Shown here: positions 20,566-31,652 of the stretch, piece after piece
Layout of the letters: each line of letters opens with the position of its first letter
Position numbering within the stretch: position 1 is the first letter of the stretch
Source of the DNA: Berberis thunbergii
Lineage: Eukaryota > Streptophyta > Magnoliopsida > Ranunculales > Berberidaceae
NCBI GenBank assembly: GCA_003290165.1
Contig: QNQO01000520.1
Coordinates: 662,733 to 726,732 of the forward strand
Direction of reading: 5' to 3'
DNA length: 64,000 nt
Notes under the pieces: generated by a model
The model's database searches: none
Seen by the model: only the letters and a program-made list of their open reading frames with translations
What the model was told of the DNA's origin: nothing
Made by a program: the position numbers and the translations under genes

Positions 20566-23465
20566 ATGGCGGGCTAGAATCAGCTTTCTGATGAATTGTA
20601 TGCTAAAGGTCGTAAGTTCTTATAGGAGAGGTCAATCCCTGAGTCGAATCTGGAAGGATTTCTTAAGGCGTATGGGATTTCTAATGATGAGGTGTTCTTC
20701 ATATTGGGCCCCAATCAAACATCGTTGTCTCCTCCAGAAGGATTTGTCTGTTTGCACCGAGGTATGTCCAATTGGGCATTCATTTTCCTGTCATCTAGGA
20801 AATTGGGAACTTCCTGGCGTACTTCGGCATTGTGCCTTCTCAGCTAGTACCGAATGGGTATAGGACGATGATCGCCATTCTAATTATGGCGAATGACGCT
20901 GGTGTCCGAGTGTCTCGGACGGTGATCCAACTGCTCACTTTTCCTAGGATAAATAAGCATGTTGTGTGTGTGTTGATGTCACCGTATTGTTTTGGCAATT
21001 TTCCTGATGACTTCAAGTTCTGGCAGAAATATTGTTTCATGACTTCTGTGTGCTCAAAGTATTACGAGCTTGCTAGTCGTCTGATCGAGCGCGAGTTCGA
21101 GGAACTTAGTAAGTTTTGTTCCATTCTCGATCTTGCTAGTGTTAATTGCATATTGAATTGTTAATCGAGCTTTCTATCGGGAGATTTCCAACTACGCCCC
21201 TTTCTCCCGAGGATGAAGCAACTGTGGATAAATTTTGTGACATGCCTCGAATGCGTGTAGAGGATGTCGTTCAGTCTTCCAATATTAGGTGCAGCGGACT
21301 GTGGGTTCATTGGCACGAGGCTCACACTCTTTGTAGAGTTTCACAACCGAAGTCTGACGGTGAACGCTCTTCGAAAAAAAGAAAGCTCCCGAAGCTTAAG
21401 ATTTTGAGCTCACTGATTGATGCCAAAAACTGACATTAATGTCGTTGCATGATTTTCGACACCAATCAAAGAAATAACTATTATTTTTGTTCATTTTTTC
21501 CTTCAACCTGCAATACACTTCAATAATGCATAGTGAAAGTAGGGGTTATCGACTACTTCACTTGGATTAGAAGACAAATCTGATTTTCAATTTAAAGAAT
21601 AAATAGAAAAGTAAAATAATGGATGGTGAGAATGAACCAAAAGTTAAAGGAGAAAGAGAGACAATTGAAAAAGATAAACTTACTTCTTCAATGAAAAAAA
21701 TTAAAATGTAGTACATGCACTTCTCTACCAAACAAAAAATATAAAGCCAAGAACTACAATAAAAAAAAAATCTCTAAGACTAACTATCCTTTATGAACTC
21801 TATGTATGGGGTTTTTATAGGTAAAATAGATTTGAGTATAATAAGGAAACACGATTGAGTGAAACAAGGAAACATGGTTAAGTAAAACAAGGAAACATAG
21901 TTGAATGAAACAATGAAACATGGTTGAGTGAAACAAGGAATGGTGTCGAAGTTGAATAAGGAAACATGTCTTGTATATATTTTTTTATGAAAAAGTTGGC
22001 CATGTGGACGTCCAAATCTTCATGTTGATTTTCTCAAGTTCGTAGTTGTTGATGCTTTGTGGGCTTGACTTCATGGGTCTTGGCATTGAAATTCTTTAAT
22101 CCTTATGAATGCATTTGAACTCCCATTGGGCCTTCTAGTTGTTGAATTTAGCCTTTTTGTGCCACTTTAAGCATGATTTGAGATTTGTTCTTGAATTCCT
22201 ACAAAATGCACAAAATACACGTAATGAGATATTTTAATTGGATAATTGAACTTAACAATTGCATATTTAGGGGTGTAAAAATCAATGTTTTGAGTGCTTA
22301 TCACCCGCCAAGGAGGGGGGAGTTGAATGAAGCGTTTTCTTATTTTGTGCACTCGAAGAAGCCTCATGCTGTGACTAAATTCGCTCTTGAGCGTTCGGCC
22401 CCATCAAAGGGGGGACACGAAGTTGTGGGGCAAGTTTTCAACTCGTCCACTGTGACGGAAGTTGTTGTGTCTGAGGGGCTAGATGCTCAAGCTAGGGCCC
22501 CTATTTCTCTTCCTGACTTGGAGAAGGAGTAACTGCAAATGGTAAGGTTTGAAGATGTAATGAAGCTTAGCACCGAACAGGCGAAGATAATGAACAACAT
22601 GTTGCTGCAGGGAAGTATGGCAATTTCGTCTGAAGCAGGTCTGACTTGTCTTTTTTCCTTGAAGGATTTTAAGTATACCCCTTCTTTGGATCGCGAGTCT
22701 TTCTAGCTTGTTGAAGAGTCGTCTAATTGTCGTCCTTACAGTGAGAAGTCTCCTCCTCATCGCTCGTATTGTCCTCCATCCCGATCTCGACCTCACATTG
22801 AGGTGTCGACGGGTCCGAGAAATAACTCCCTTCTTCTCCATCAACTACTTTTCGAGTCAAATTGTGGAAGAGATTTGATCATTGTGTGTAAGGGGAAAAC
22901 AATGGATAAGGGCACTGATACGGTGAAGACAGCGAAGGGTGGTGTCGGAGTAATTTTGGCCCAAGAAGACCTCCATTTAAATGTGCGGATTAGCATATTT
23001 GCTACGGATGTGTTACATATGAGTGGCCAAGCCTGGCACCAGGAGGTTGTTATTTCTTACACCTCCAAAAAACATATTAGTAAGTGGAATGATTGGTGGG
23101 CGAATTGTGCTCTGATGCTAGCAGGTGATATGCTGGGAGAGCGTATGGACAAGGGGTAGAAATATCTCATGCTAGGGATGTCATATCTGAGCCAAGTTGT
23201 CATCACTGGGATGGAGATTGAGGCTGCTTGTGATAGAGCGTATACCATGGAGCGAGTCTATGCAAATTTGCAGATGTCGTACTCTGACGCTCCCTGTGAA
23301 ATTGAATCACTGAAGAAGCAGCTTAAGGAAGGGGGACCTACCTAATCGGTTGTTGATCCGGAGGTCTGGCAAATAAGATTGGAGGCTCAAAGGATTCTCT
23401 TGGAAATGCTTGAGTCCGATTTGGCTAAGGCAATTTCCACGAGGGATAGGTTTGAGGAAGTTTTG
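20566..23465 (+). pseudogene. Antisense extra ORF of B1 (Transposase_28-like), split by a solo LTR
   Basis: The ATG at 20566 opens like its B2 counterpart, but codon 4 is TAG where B2 has TGG. The domain segment continues across frames with SPPEGFVCLHRGM, then PSQLVPNGYRTMIAILIMAN and FPDDFKFWQKYCFMTS, fitting Transposase_28 and parallel to A. After the solo LTR the frame resumes with ELNEAFSYFVHSKK, a Ser/Arg/Pro stretch at 22730-22800 and an alpha-helical tail (AYTMERVYANLQMSYSD). A TATA-like TATATAG at 20437 lies upstream. Homology to B2 ends near 23465, just before ATTAATATAATGTAAAAGAG, which may be its natural 3' end or a deletion point. Confidence 0.6.
21414..22303 (+). mobile_element. 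Solo LTR, family E, inserted in B1
   Basis: The 890-bp insert starts TGATTGATGCC and ends TTGAGTGCTTATCA (TG...CA). The B2 copy runs uninterrupted through the same point. The flanking 5-mers are CTCAC and CCCGC, which differ only by two transitions, as expected for a decayed 5-bp target duplication. No coding region is present, so this is a solo LTR left by LTR-LTR recombination. The window edge (1-79) holds another copy in inverted orientation. Confidence 0.75.
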
Positions 23466-23758
23466 TATTGTTGACCACGAACTGTGTTTTATTAATATAA
23501 TGTAAAAGAGCCAAACGAATTATGGCCAGTGTTGTTTATTATAATCTACTTTTCACCTAGAAAGTTGATGATGTTATTGACACAGAGAATCTCTTCTAGT
23601 ATGAGTACGAGAACGAGTCTTAATTCATGAAATAACCAATATTAGAGCACAAAGTGCAACTTTTACCCAGGATTCATATAACAGTAGTTGCTTAATGTTC
23701 AGATGTTCATTATATTTGAAGTATTGCTTGAGGTTCGCATCTTGTTGGTGATTGTTGC
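23466..23758. other. Spacer and insertion site of B2
   Basis: AT-rich DNA with no ORF. Its last five bases GTTGC (23754-23758) are the left target duplication of B2. It continues after B2 at 32381. Confidence 0.6.
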
Positions 23759-24457
23759 TGATGTAGTCAATTCCTGTTCTCCTTCCTCGCCTTGACCTAC
23801 ACCTGCACAAGTAGCACACGTGAGCCAAAGACCATCGTGTGGCGGCCGATGACACTCCAGTGCTTAAGTTAGAAAAGGCTTATGAGAGGCTTAAAGCTGT
23901 AAATTGGGTTTCTGTAGTGTACCTTAGTTCATCGACCTTATCTCTCTTTTATATTGTAAGAGTCTTGTTCGGCTAGGCCTTCGGTGGCATAGTTTAGGGA
24001 AAAAGATCTTGTTGGAGATCCTTTCCTAGTTAGGAGTTGTCCATATAGGGTAGTTTCTCTACACGACTTGTGCTCTTAGATCTGCAGGAGAGTTTTCCCT
24101 TTCTAAGTATTGTCCATGCAAGGAAGTTTCCTTGTTCGACTTATACTCTAGTATTTGTTTCCTAGCCGGAACCAATGTACTGTTGGCCTACCTGTCTGGG
24201 TCGATCCCTCAGATACTTGCCTTATCAGGGCTTACTCTTGCCTTAACAGGGCTAACAAGTATCGGGCGTGACCGCATGATGTGTGAGCTTAGTGGTGCAT
24301 TGCAATTTGGGTTCGACCTTTTGGACCATGCCAATAATGGGTTTAATGTTGTCAGGACCTTGCTAGAATGAACTTGCAAACAGCCTGCTTTGTTCTGTAG
24401 GCGAAATTATCATGCACGTGTATGGTGCTGATCAGAGGATGGTTTGATGTATCATCA
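23759..24457 (-). repeat. 3' LTR of B2
   Basis: 699 bp, TGATGTAGTCAATTCC to GATGTATCATCA. The polypurine tract (CAGGGGACTAGC on minus) lies directly to its right. Confidence 0.9.
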
Positions 24458-24618
24458 GCTAGTCCCCTGAATTGGTGGCCATCTCATCGGGTCCACCAAG
24501 TCAGTTCATAAAGCAATTGTGTAGTCATGATGGTTGAGTCTGAGTTGTTTCCTCTAGCGGCGAGTTTCATTAATTAAACATGTGTTTGCTCGAAAAAAAA
24601 GGCGGAAGTTCGATTTTC

Positions 24619-24624
24619 TATAAA
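24619..24624 (+). promoter_or_regulatory. TATA box before the antisense ORF of B2
   Basis: TATAAA, 125 bp upstream of the ATG at 24749, aligns with TATATAG at 20437 in B1. Confidence 0.45.
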
Positions 24625-24748
24625 GATCTCCTCTCTGTGGAGTTTTGATTTTTTACTCTTTCAATTTCAGAGACTCTGCTTTGTCATATCACATTCTGTG
24701 TTTTTGACTTTGCTCAGCCTCCGTATTCGAAAGCTTGTCCTATCTTTC

Positions 24749-26840
24749 ATGGCGGGCTGGAATCGGCTTTCTGATGAAATGTTAGCTAAGGGTTCCAAGT
24801 TCTTTGAGGAGAGGTTGCTCTCCAAATCGCATATGGAAGTCCTTCGTAAAACATATGGGATTTTTGATGATCTGGTGCTTTCACTCTAGGTGCCGATCTG
24901 ACACCATTGTCCCCTCATGAGGGATTTATCTGTTTCACCAAGGTATGTTTCAATCGGGTGTCCACTTTTCTGTTATCAAGGAGATTTGGGAGTTCCTGGC
25001 GTACCTCAGCATTGCACCCCTCAACTGTTGCCGAAGGGTATTTGACTATGATTGTTATCCTGATTAGGGCTAAGGACGTTGTGTTCGAGTATCTTCGAGG
25101 GCGATCCTAGTACTTACTTCCCCTTGGATAAATAAACAAGTTGTGTGTGCTAACTCACCTGATTGCTTTGGTAATCCACCTGACGATTTTAAATCTTGGC
25201 AGAAGTTTTGTTTCATGGCTCCTGCGGACTCGAAGTATTTGAGCTTGCTGTTTTTTGGTCAAGCGGGAATTCATATAACTTAGTAAGTTCAATTCCTTTT
25301 TTGGTCTTGTTTGTGTTAACTGCATATCAGATTGACATTCCCAACTTCACCACTTTCTACTAAGATAAAGCAACTATGGATGTATTTCACGACATGCCTT
25401 GTCTACGGATAGAGGATGTCATTGAGTCTTCTAATGTCACGTGCAGTGGACTGTGGGCTCATTGGCATGGGGCTCCAACTCTTTTTAGGGTTTTGAAACC
25501 AACGCCTGAAGGTGTGTCTGGTGTGAGGAAGAGGAAACTTCCCAAGATTAAGGTTCTAAGCCTTTCAAATGGGGCAGAAATAGATGAGGCACTTCCTTCT
25601 CCTATGCATCTGAATAGGCCACGTGTTTTGTCTAGACCTGTCTGCAGGCACTTGCCTTCAACCTAGGGACGAGAAGCTATTGGCCAATTGCCCGATTCAT
25701 CTGCCAGGGCATAGACTCCTGTTTTTTAGGGGCGTGATGCTCAGGACAAGGCTCTTATCTTTTTTCCTGACTTGGAGAGGTAGTATCCGCAAATGGTGGG
25801 CGTGGAGAATGTAACCAAATTTAGTACAGAGCAGGCAAAATTTCTGAACAAAATGCTGCTGCAGACGGGCGTGGAAGCTTCGTCTGATCGTCCCTTTTCA
25901 ATGAAGGACTTTGTGATCCACCCTTTTCTGAATCATGAACTTGTTTAAGGGTCCCTTCTGCGTTGCTCGTACTGTCCTCCGTCTCGTTCTTATCCCCACA
26001 TTGAATTGACGACAGGTCCAAAGAATAACTTTCTTCCCTCTTCCCCATCAACTGATGTTGAATCGATGTTTGAAAGAAAGCCGATTGTTGCAAGCAAATG
26101 GAAAGCTGTGGATGAGGGCCCTGATGCAGTAAACATAGTCAAAGGTGATTTCGATCCTGAAGTATCTCCATTCGAATGCGCGGATCAGTCCCTTTGCTCC
26201 AGATGTAGTATGGATGAACAACCAAGCTTGGCATCGAAAGGTTGATGTTTCTTACGCTTTGAGAAAGCATATTAGCATCTGGAATGGCTGGTTGGCAAAC
26301 TGTGCTCTGGAACCAGTGGGATAGACACTGGGAGAGCGCATGGACAAAGGGAAGAAACATTTCGTGCTGGGGATGTCATACCTGAATCGAGTGGCCATAG
26401 CTGGAACTGAAGTTGAAGCCGCTCGTGAAAGAGTGTATACTATGGAGCGAGTCTTTGCAAACTTCTAGAAGTCATATTTTGACGCTCTCTACGAGATTAA
26501 GTCGTTGAGGAAGAAACTTGAAGCTTACTCAAATACTGGAGTGAAGTTCTGGTGCACAAGATTAGAAGCTTAGAAGGTTCACTTGGAAACACTTCAGTCC
26601 GACCTAGCGGGGGTCGTGTTCTCGAGGGATCAGTTTGAGAATGAATTAAACCTTGTCCGTCATGAAATTGCAGCTTGCCCGAGAGACTGTGATTGGAGTG
26701 CAGGCTAAACTGCAAGCTCTGCATGCTGAGAGGGTTAAGGAGTTCGAATGGATTGTCCAATGTTAGCAGTTGGAAGTTGACGTTGATTTTAATGCTAAGA
26801 GTGTGCGGATCGCTGAAGAGCAGCTCGTTCTGGCACAAAA
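24749..26840 (+). pseudogene. Antisense extra ORF of B2 (Transposase_28-like plus coiled coil)
   Basis: The ATG at 24749 opens MAGWNRLSDEMLAKGSKFFE and stays open to 24889. Shifted frames continue with LSPHEGFICF, EIWEFLAYLSIAP and FGNPPDDFKSWQKFCFMAP, homologous to B1 and fitting PF04195. Next come DMPCLRIEDVIESSNVTCSG, a basic motif RKRKLPKIK (a possible nuclear signal) and, from about 26380, helical segments with heptads. Because A, B1 and B2 share this order, the ORF was once kept by selection. In B2 it has many frameshifts and stops. Confidence 0.6.
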
Positions 26841-26939
26841 TGAATTAAGTCATCTCAATCCGTTCTGGCACAAAATGAATTAAGTCATCTCAAAATGACT
26901 AAACTGGGCAAGGTTTGGCGATCGTGGTTGTCCCTGGAA

Positions 26940-27660
26940 AGTCATCTCAATCCGTTCTTGGCAGACTAAGAATTTGAGTGAGCTAGAAGTTATCATCTTT
27001 AGTCGTCGTGCTGACTAAGCTCCACTTTTTAGGCCATTGAAATCTGCATGCAGTGAACTAGGCTTCGAGCGGATCAGAAGCCATCGTGATCAGCGACCAC
27101 TGACTAAGCTTTGGTCGGGTTCGGCGATCACCGTCTGCGTACGAGTGGTGATCCCTAGCAAGCCATCTTAATCAGATGTCAAGAACAATTACTAGACTCC
27201 CATTTTCTAAGCAGTTGGATTCTGTTATTGGTGGATTAGGCTTTGAGTTTACTAGAAGCCATCGTCATCGGTTGCCACCGACTAAGCTTTGGTCGGATTT
27301 GGTCACTATTGCCAATGTTTGGACAATGATCCCTGGTAAGTCGTCTCCACCAGGCATCATAGTGTTGACTAAGCTGCCACTCTCTAAACCGTTGATACCC
27401 ATTTAACGGTCTGGGTGTTAGAGCGTACCAAAAGTTATCGTCATAGGTCGAAAACCGACTAAGCTTTGGTTAGGTTTGGCGACCATTATCTACTATTGGA
27501 CAATGGTCCCTGACAAGCCATTGCGATCAGGTGTTAAAAACGTTGACTAAGCTCCCACTTTCTAACCCATCGTCGTCCGCTTTTGGCAGGCTAGGTGTTA
27601 GAGCGGAACATAAGCTATTGTAATCAGTCGGAGCTGACTAAGATTTGGTCAAAATAAGAT
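26940..27660. repeat. Tandem array, unit about 170-180 bp, in B2
   Basis: About four imperfect units. Each has GACTAAGCTCCCACTTTCTAA or a close form, then a TAGGCTTMGAGCGGA-like block, AGAAGCCATCGTCATC, ACTAAGCTTTGGTCGG and a GGACAATGGTCCCTGG-like block. Fragment B3 carries the same array (39149-39760). Satellite-like repeats near the 3' end are known from Tat/Ogre elements. Confidence 0.85.
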
Positions 27661-27669
27661 TTAGGGCAT

Positions 27670-28015
27670 GTAAGTCTGACTTGGGGTTACTTAGTTCGCC
27701 TAGCGGTATGATTTCAGAGTCGGATCGATTGATCGGACTAATAATAGATTGACCAGCTTTAATGAACAACAACGGAATAACAATATGGTCGATGCCTTGG
27801 ATTTACTAATAATACTCTGTAGGCGCGTTCCTTATTACATGGGCCCTCAAGGCCTTTGCTGTTTGTACCTTTACATGTGTTGGGCTGGATCTAGTAGGGC
27901 ATAAGCTTGGGCCCATTAATTGAGGGGCTCCATTAGAAAAATATTTGTAGATCAGCGTGCCAGGTGTACGACACATATTGCGAAATGATTCAGTATCGGT
28001 TACTCCCCCTAGCTA
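27670..28015 (-). repeat. Inner LTR-like end with polypurine tract (family D) inside B2
   Basis: At 28000-28012 the sequence reads, on minus, TAGGGGGAGTAACC, a polypurine tract of the type that borders the 3' LTRs of A, B1 and B2. Left of it lies about 330 bp resembling an LTR in layout (a GTGTACGACACAT block near 27965, like the LTR of A) but not alignable with LTR B. B3 has the same piece (about 39770-40055). The left edge is not clear. This suggests that family B captured the 3' end of another element. Confidence 0.45.
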
Positions 28016-28155
28016 ATGGGGCTACATGCAGGGCCATTAATTTGAACTATGTTGAATCGTGCAGTTGCAATTGGAACCATCGTTTTCCAATTTCCCGTAC
28101 GACATTTAATGCTGAAGTAACTATTGGTTGACGCTACTTCGTAAACCATCACGCC

Positions 28156-28163
28156 TATAAATA
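28156..28163 (+). promoter_or_regulatory. TATA box of the short antisense unit (D) in B2
   Basis: TATAAATAGG at 28156; the B3 copy has TATATATAGG at 40202. The first ATG follows only 30 bp later in both copies, about where transcription would start, so a later ATG is the more likely start codon. Confidence 0.55.
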
Positions 28164-28192
28164 GGCTGGTTATTCTTCATTCACGCACTGCA

Positions 28193-28528
28193 ATGAGAAT
28201 AGTAAAACATGTTAATCAAATGCATTTTACCAGAAAATATGCTTTGGGTTTTCCAAAGGCTGGAGGAAGATCTCCCTTGATGGAGTCTTCGAATGTTTTG
28301 ACATTTGCAGCGATGGGTCTTAATAAGACTTGCTATTATGCGATGCAACCTGGTCTTGGTGGGCATCTGATTGATCCCATAAGATCTTGTAATATCTTCT
28401 TACATTGGAAAGAAGAGTTACAGACTTCCCTTCGGAGGTCTGGTCTGTCTTCCATTTTCTGGTGCTCCCATGGCCTCGTATCCATCACTACTGTTGGGGG
28501 ATGGTCCCTGCAGCTAGTTTATGGTTGA
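28193..28528 (+). CDS. Short antisense ORF D of B2, function unknown
   Basis: 111 codons, open in B2. The copy in B3 (40240-40485) keeps the same frame for 81 codons at roughly 60% identity by eye. Shared blocks include LGFPKA, NVLTF, LNKTCYYA and RSCNIFLH. Met10 (28220) is conserved and, given the TATA spacing, is the better start. A cysteine sits in NKTCYYA and in RSCNIFLH in both copies. No signal peptide or membrane segment is evident, and I do not recognise a family. A poly(A)-type signal lies 520 bp downstream (29049). It lies antisense to gag, between protease and an inner polypurine tract. It may be a captured host exon or a novel extra ORF. Confidence 0.5.
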   Translation: MRIVKHVNQMHFTRKYALGFPKAGGRSPLMESSNVLTFAAMGLNKTCYYAMQPGLGGHLIDPIRSCNIFLHWKEELQTSLRRSGLSSIFWCSHGLVSITTVGGWSLQLVYG

Positions 28529-29048
28529 TTGGAGCATTGGCGGTCGTGACTTTCGTTCCTTGGGTTGTATCCCCGTGTCACCTTAGGCATCCCCATTTGG
28601 CAGCACTGTGAAACCTCGATGGTCCCGCTGTTCGAGGATACTTTCATCTGCTTTTGTTGCTCCCTTTTGTTCCTCTTCACAAGGCATATTGGCAGAGCAA
28701 AGAATCTAGGGAGTATTTGCAGCCTTTTTCAAGTACTTTACTTTTACAACATTCTCTTCTGGAAGAAGATGAGTAGAGCAAAGATGTCTGCATTTTGTTT
28801 CGAGGTTCATGTTGCTACCTTAAAATCATCCTTGTAAGGTGATTCGACGGAGCAATGGATTGACCGCGCTTTTTTGGCTTCTTTTGTATACACTCTACTT
28901 TCACCACCCTTTGATTTCGAGGCAAATTGGCAGAGCAAAATCTTTATGCTCATTTCAACCTATAGATACTTGCGTCGGACTTAGATACTTGTATTGTATA
29001 AAGTTCCATATTTGTTGGTCGACAAGCTTTATAATGTTCATTACAATC

Positions 29049-29054
29049 AATAAA
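29049..29054 (+). terminator. Poly(A)-type signal of the short antisense unit in B2
   Basis: AATAAA within CAATCAATAAAATATG. The B3 copy has AATGAA at the matching place (41041-41046), preceded by the same CATTACAATC. It lies just past the end of the gag-protease region on the other strand. Confidence 0.45.
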
Positions 29055-29159
29055 ATATGTTTTATTTCTGGAATATGTCTGGTACGAATAATTCTTCTAA
29101 CATAAAATAAAAAAATAAAAAACAAAATTGAAAGAACAAAATAATTTAATTCCAAGCGG

Positions 29160-31550
29160 GGATTAAGCTAACCCGACCCTGAAGGAGGCACATATGATCC
29201 TGACTCGAATTGCATAGTCCCTCTAGCGAAGTGTCTTGTTTTGCCAAAGCTAGAAAAATTACTAAATAGTGGACTTCGTGCTGGCGCGTAGTTCCTTGCT
29301 GATTATCAGCTCTTGGAGTAGGTGATCGTTTGCTGAAATATCGTTACTTAGCTCTTTATTAGTCTGGATTGCACTGCCAGCTCTGAATTCTGACTCTCTG
29401 CATAGTTGCACTTTGGTTGTCGAGGATCTTCCGCCCTCGCAAAGTGGTTCCCCTTTTTTGTCCAGGGCCGGTGCCTGACATGTTTATTCCGTAGGCCCGA
29501 GCTGCAATTGGCAACAATTCAATTGTTTCAGGGATGCATAATGGCAGTCTCTTACTGCAGGTTGATCTCCTCGAATAGTTCCATGGGCATGGTTGGCTGT
29601 ATATTTTATGCATTGGTGCAGAGTGGAAACTACTACCTCCATATGATGAAGCCACGACCTTCTCAAAATAATGTTGTAGGTGGACATAGTGTCAACCACC
29701 ATAAATTCTTGGACAAGGTACTTCCACAAATGTAGTTCTTCCGCCTCCACCATTAGATTGATCTTCTCGATGAGGAAACACTATTCTCCACTGAATCCGA
29801 CCATGGGGTAGGTGGCGAGGGTTAAGTCTTTCTCTTGTAGTTGCATATTGTGGAATGCGTTGAGAAACAAGACATTGAGAGAGCTTTTTGTACCCACCAA
29901 GGTCCTCTTTACCTCCCACTTAGCAATGAGGACGGAGATGACTAGGGCGTCATTGTGAGGATAATGTACCCCCTAGAGATCCCTTTCCGTAAATGTGAGT
30001 GGTGGGATTGGGATGTGAACTCGTGCATGCTGCACTTGTCGGTCCTCACACTGAGATGGTGTCCATATCATGGTCAATGTCCTCTTACGGGACCTATTAG
30101 ATTGTTCCCCTTTGGGACCGACCCTGTGGAGCATATAAATGATGTTAGGAGCTTTTTTTTCAATCTCCTTGACAACGTTAGCTCTTTTTTTGCTCGACCC
30201 TATCTCATGTCCGAGCCTAGGAACTCCTTGAGCTTGCCTTTCCTGATCCAGTACTTGACTTCTCTTCTGAGGTTTATGCAATCTTCAGTATCATGCCCGC
30301 TTCCCTTGTGGTTGGCGCAGTATTTATTGTTGTTGCGCCGAGCGGGGTCTCCTTGCTGCTTAGGCGGCCACTTCATTTCTTCCCAATCCTAGATGGAATC
30401 AAGGATGTCGCATAGACTGTTGTTGAGAGAAGTGACATATTTGAAACTTACATAATTAGCGGCCTTATCCTTCCTTGTGCGGTCCGAGTCGGTCTTGCCG
30501 TCAGTGCGCCTCTTTTTGTTCCCGTTGTCATCCTCTTTCTTCTTCCCCTTTTTCTTATCCCTGGGGACAGAGGGTTAATTCTTTGATTCTGCTTCCTTCG
30601 TGGCGGTTATCATCTCGTCTAGAGTGATATATCTTTGGGCATTTCTCAACAGGTCTGCCATATTGGTTTGGGGTCACGAGTAAGGAACTCATAGAATTTG
30701 CGTATTCTCAGACCCGAAGTGAAAGCTGTGATGGCAGTGTCATAATTACATTCGTCGATGAGGGTCAACTCATCGTTGAAACGGGTGACGTACTCCCTCA
30801 ACGTCTCGTTCTGCTTTTGCTTTAGGGTCAACAAATAATGTGGGCTCTTCTTGATTCGTTGGCTACCCACGAAGCATGTGAGGAACGTTGTTGCCACTAT
30901 CTTGAATGAATCGATAAACCTCAGAGGGAGGTTGCGAAACCAGGTCAGCACTGGCTTTTTTAGGCTGGTAGGGAATGATCAGCATATTATCGCATCATAC
31001 CCTTCCTTGAGTGCCATAACAAGCTAGAAGTGGCACAAGTGATCAGACGGGTTTCCCGTCCCATCCTAAAACTTCAGCTTCGGTAGTGTGTGCTTATTCG
31101 GCTACGGTTTGTCCATGATATGATCCATGAATGGAGGGAACCATGAAATTAAATAGTATGTCAGGGTTTGTTGCCTCGTTCCGGATAGGGTTGTGCGAAA
31201 CGTGCCTATCGGCTCTGGACGTTGGGTATCTGTTGGCCGCTCTTCCACCTCCGTTCCATTGAGAAACTGCTAGAGCAACGTAGCTCTCCTGAACGTGTTC
31301 TCTGAAGCTCTTTGGGGACTGGGCTCTTCACTACTTGCGGTCTCCTACTGCGGGTAGAGGATTCCGATATTTGAGTGCCTCTACTGCTTGTGCGATTTGC
31401 TGCATTTGGGTTGACAGTAGATCCACCCTTGGGTCCGCCATGGCTGCCATCGGTGCGGGGGTCTGAGAGGGTTTCTTCTGCGGTGGTGGTGGAGTCGGAG
31501 CGAGCGGTGCTCGCTGGTTCGAGCATTCGATGGTTTTGCAACATCTCCAT
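29160..31550 (-). pseudogene. Gag-protease of B2, broken
   Basis: On minus: a Retrotrans_gag region (30646-30951, RFIDSFKIVATTFLTCFVGS, YVTRFNDELTLIDE), a lysine-rich linker, the knuckle KYCANHKGSGHDTEDCINL (about 30250-30330) and then an aspartic protease fold: a VKRTLVGTKSSLNVLF segment, ATYPMVGFSGE, MVVDTMSTYNIILRRSWLHH and GTIRGDQPAVRDCHY (to 29484). The active-site D-T-G is G-T-K here, so the protease is dead even apart from frameshifts. A tail to about 29160 resembles the linker before RT. No RT follows, unlike the autonomous arrangement suggested by C. Confidence 0.75.
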
Positions 31551-31632
31551 TGTTGTGAGACCTTGTTGTCACAATCTTTTTAGTTTTCTGGGAAAAGTGG
31601 TACTACTGTTTCTTCTAAGGAACTCTGTCATT

Positions 31633-31652
31633 CCCCACAAACGACGCCAAAC
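31633..31652 (-). other. Primer binding site of B2
   Basis: GTTTGGCGTCGTTTGTGGGG on minus directly after the 5' LTR. It differs from TGGCGCCGT by one base. B3 has TTTGGCGCTGTATGTGGGG (43628-43646). Confidence 0.65.

Larger units (their letters stand above)
19599..23465 (-). mobile_element. Gypsy fragment B1 (3' half only)
   Basis: This has a 3' LTR, a polypurine tract and the antisense extra ORF of family B, all aligned with the left part of B2. Alignment stops near 23465, and gag, primer site and 5' LTR are missing. A solo LTR of family E is inserted in it at 21414-22303. Confidence 0.75.

Noticed and set aside
22479..22844. 121-codon minus ORF rich in Arg
   Set aside because: It is antisense to the Ser/Arg-rich linker of the B1 extra ORF and has no family features.
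28193..28219. First ATG as the sure start of the short antisense ORF
   Set aside because: It lies only 30 bp past the TATA box, about at the expected transcription start; Met10 is more plausible.
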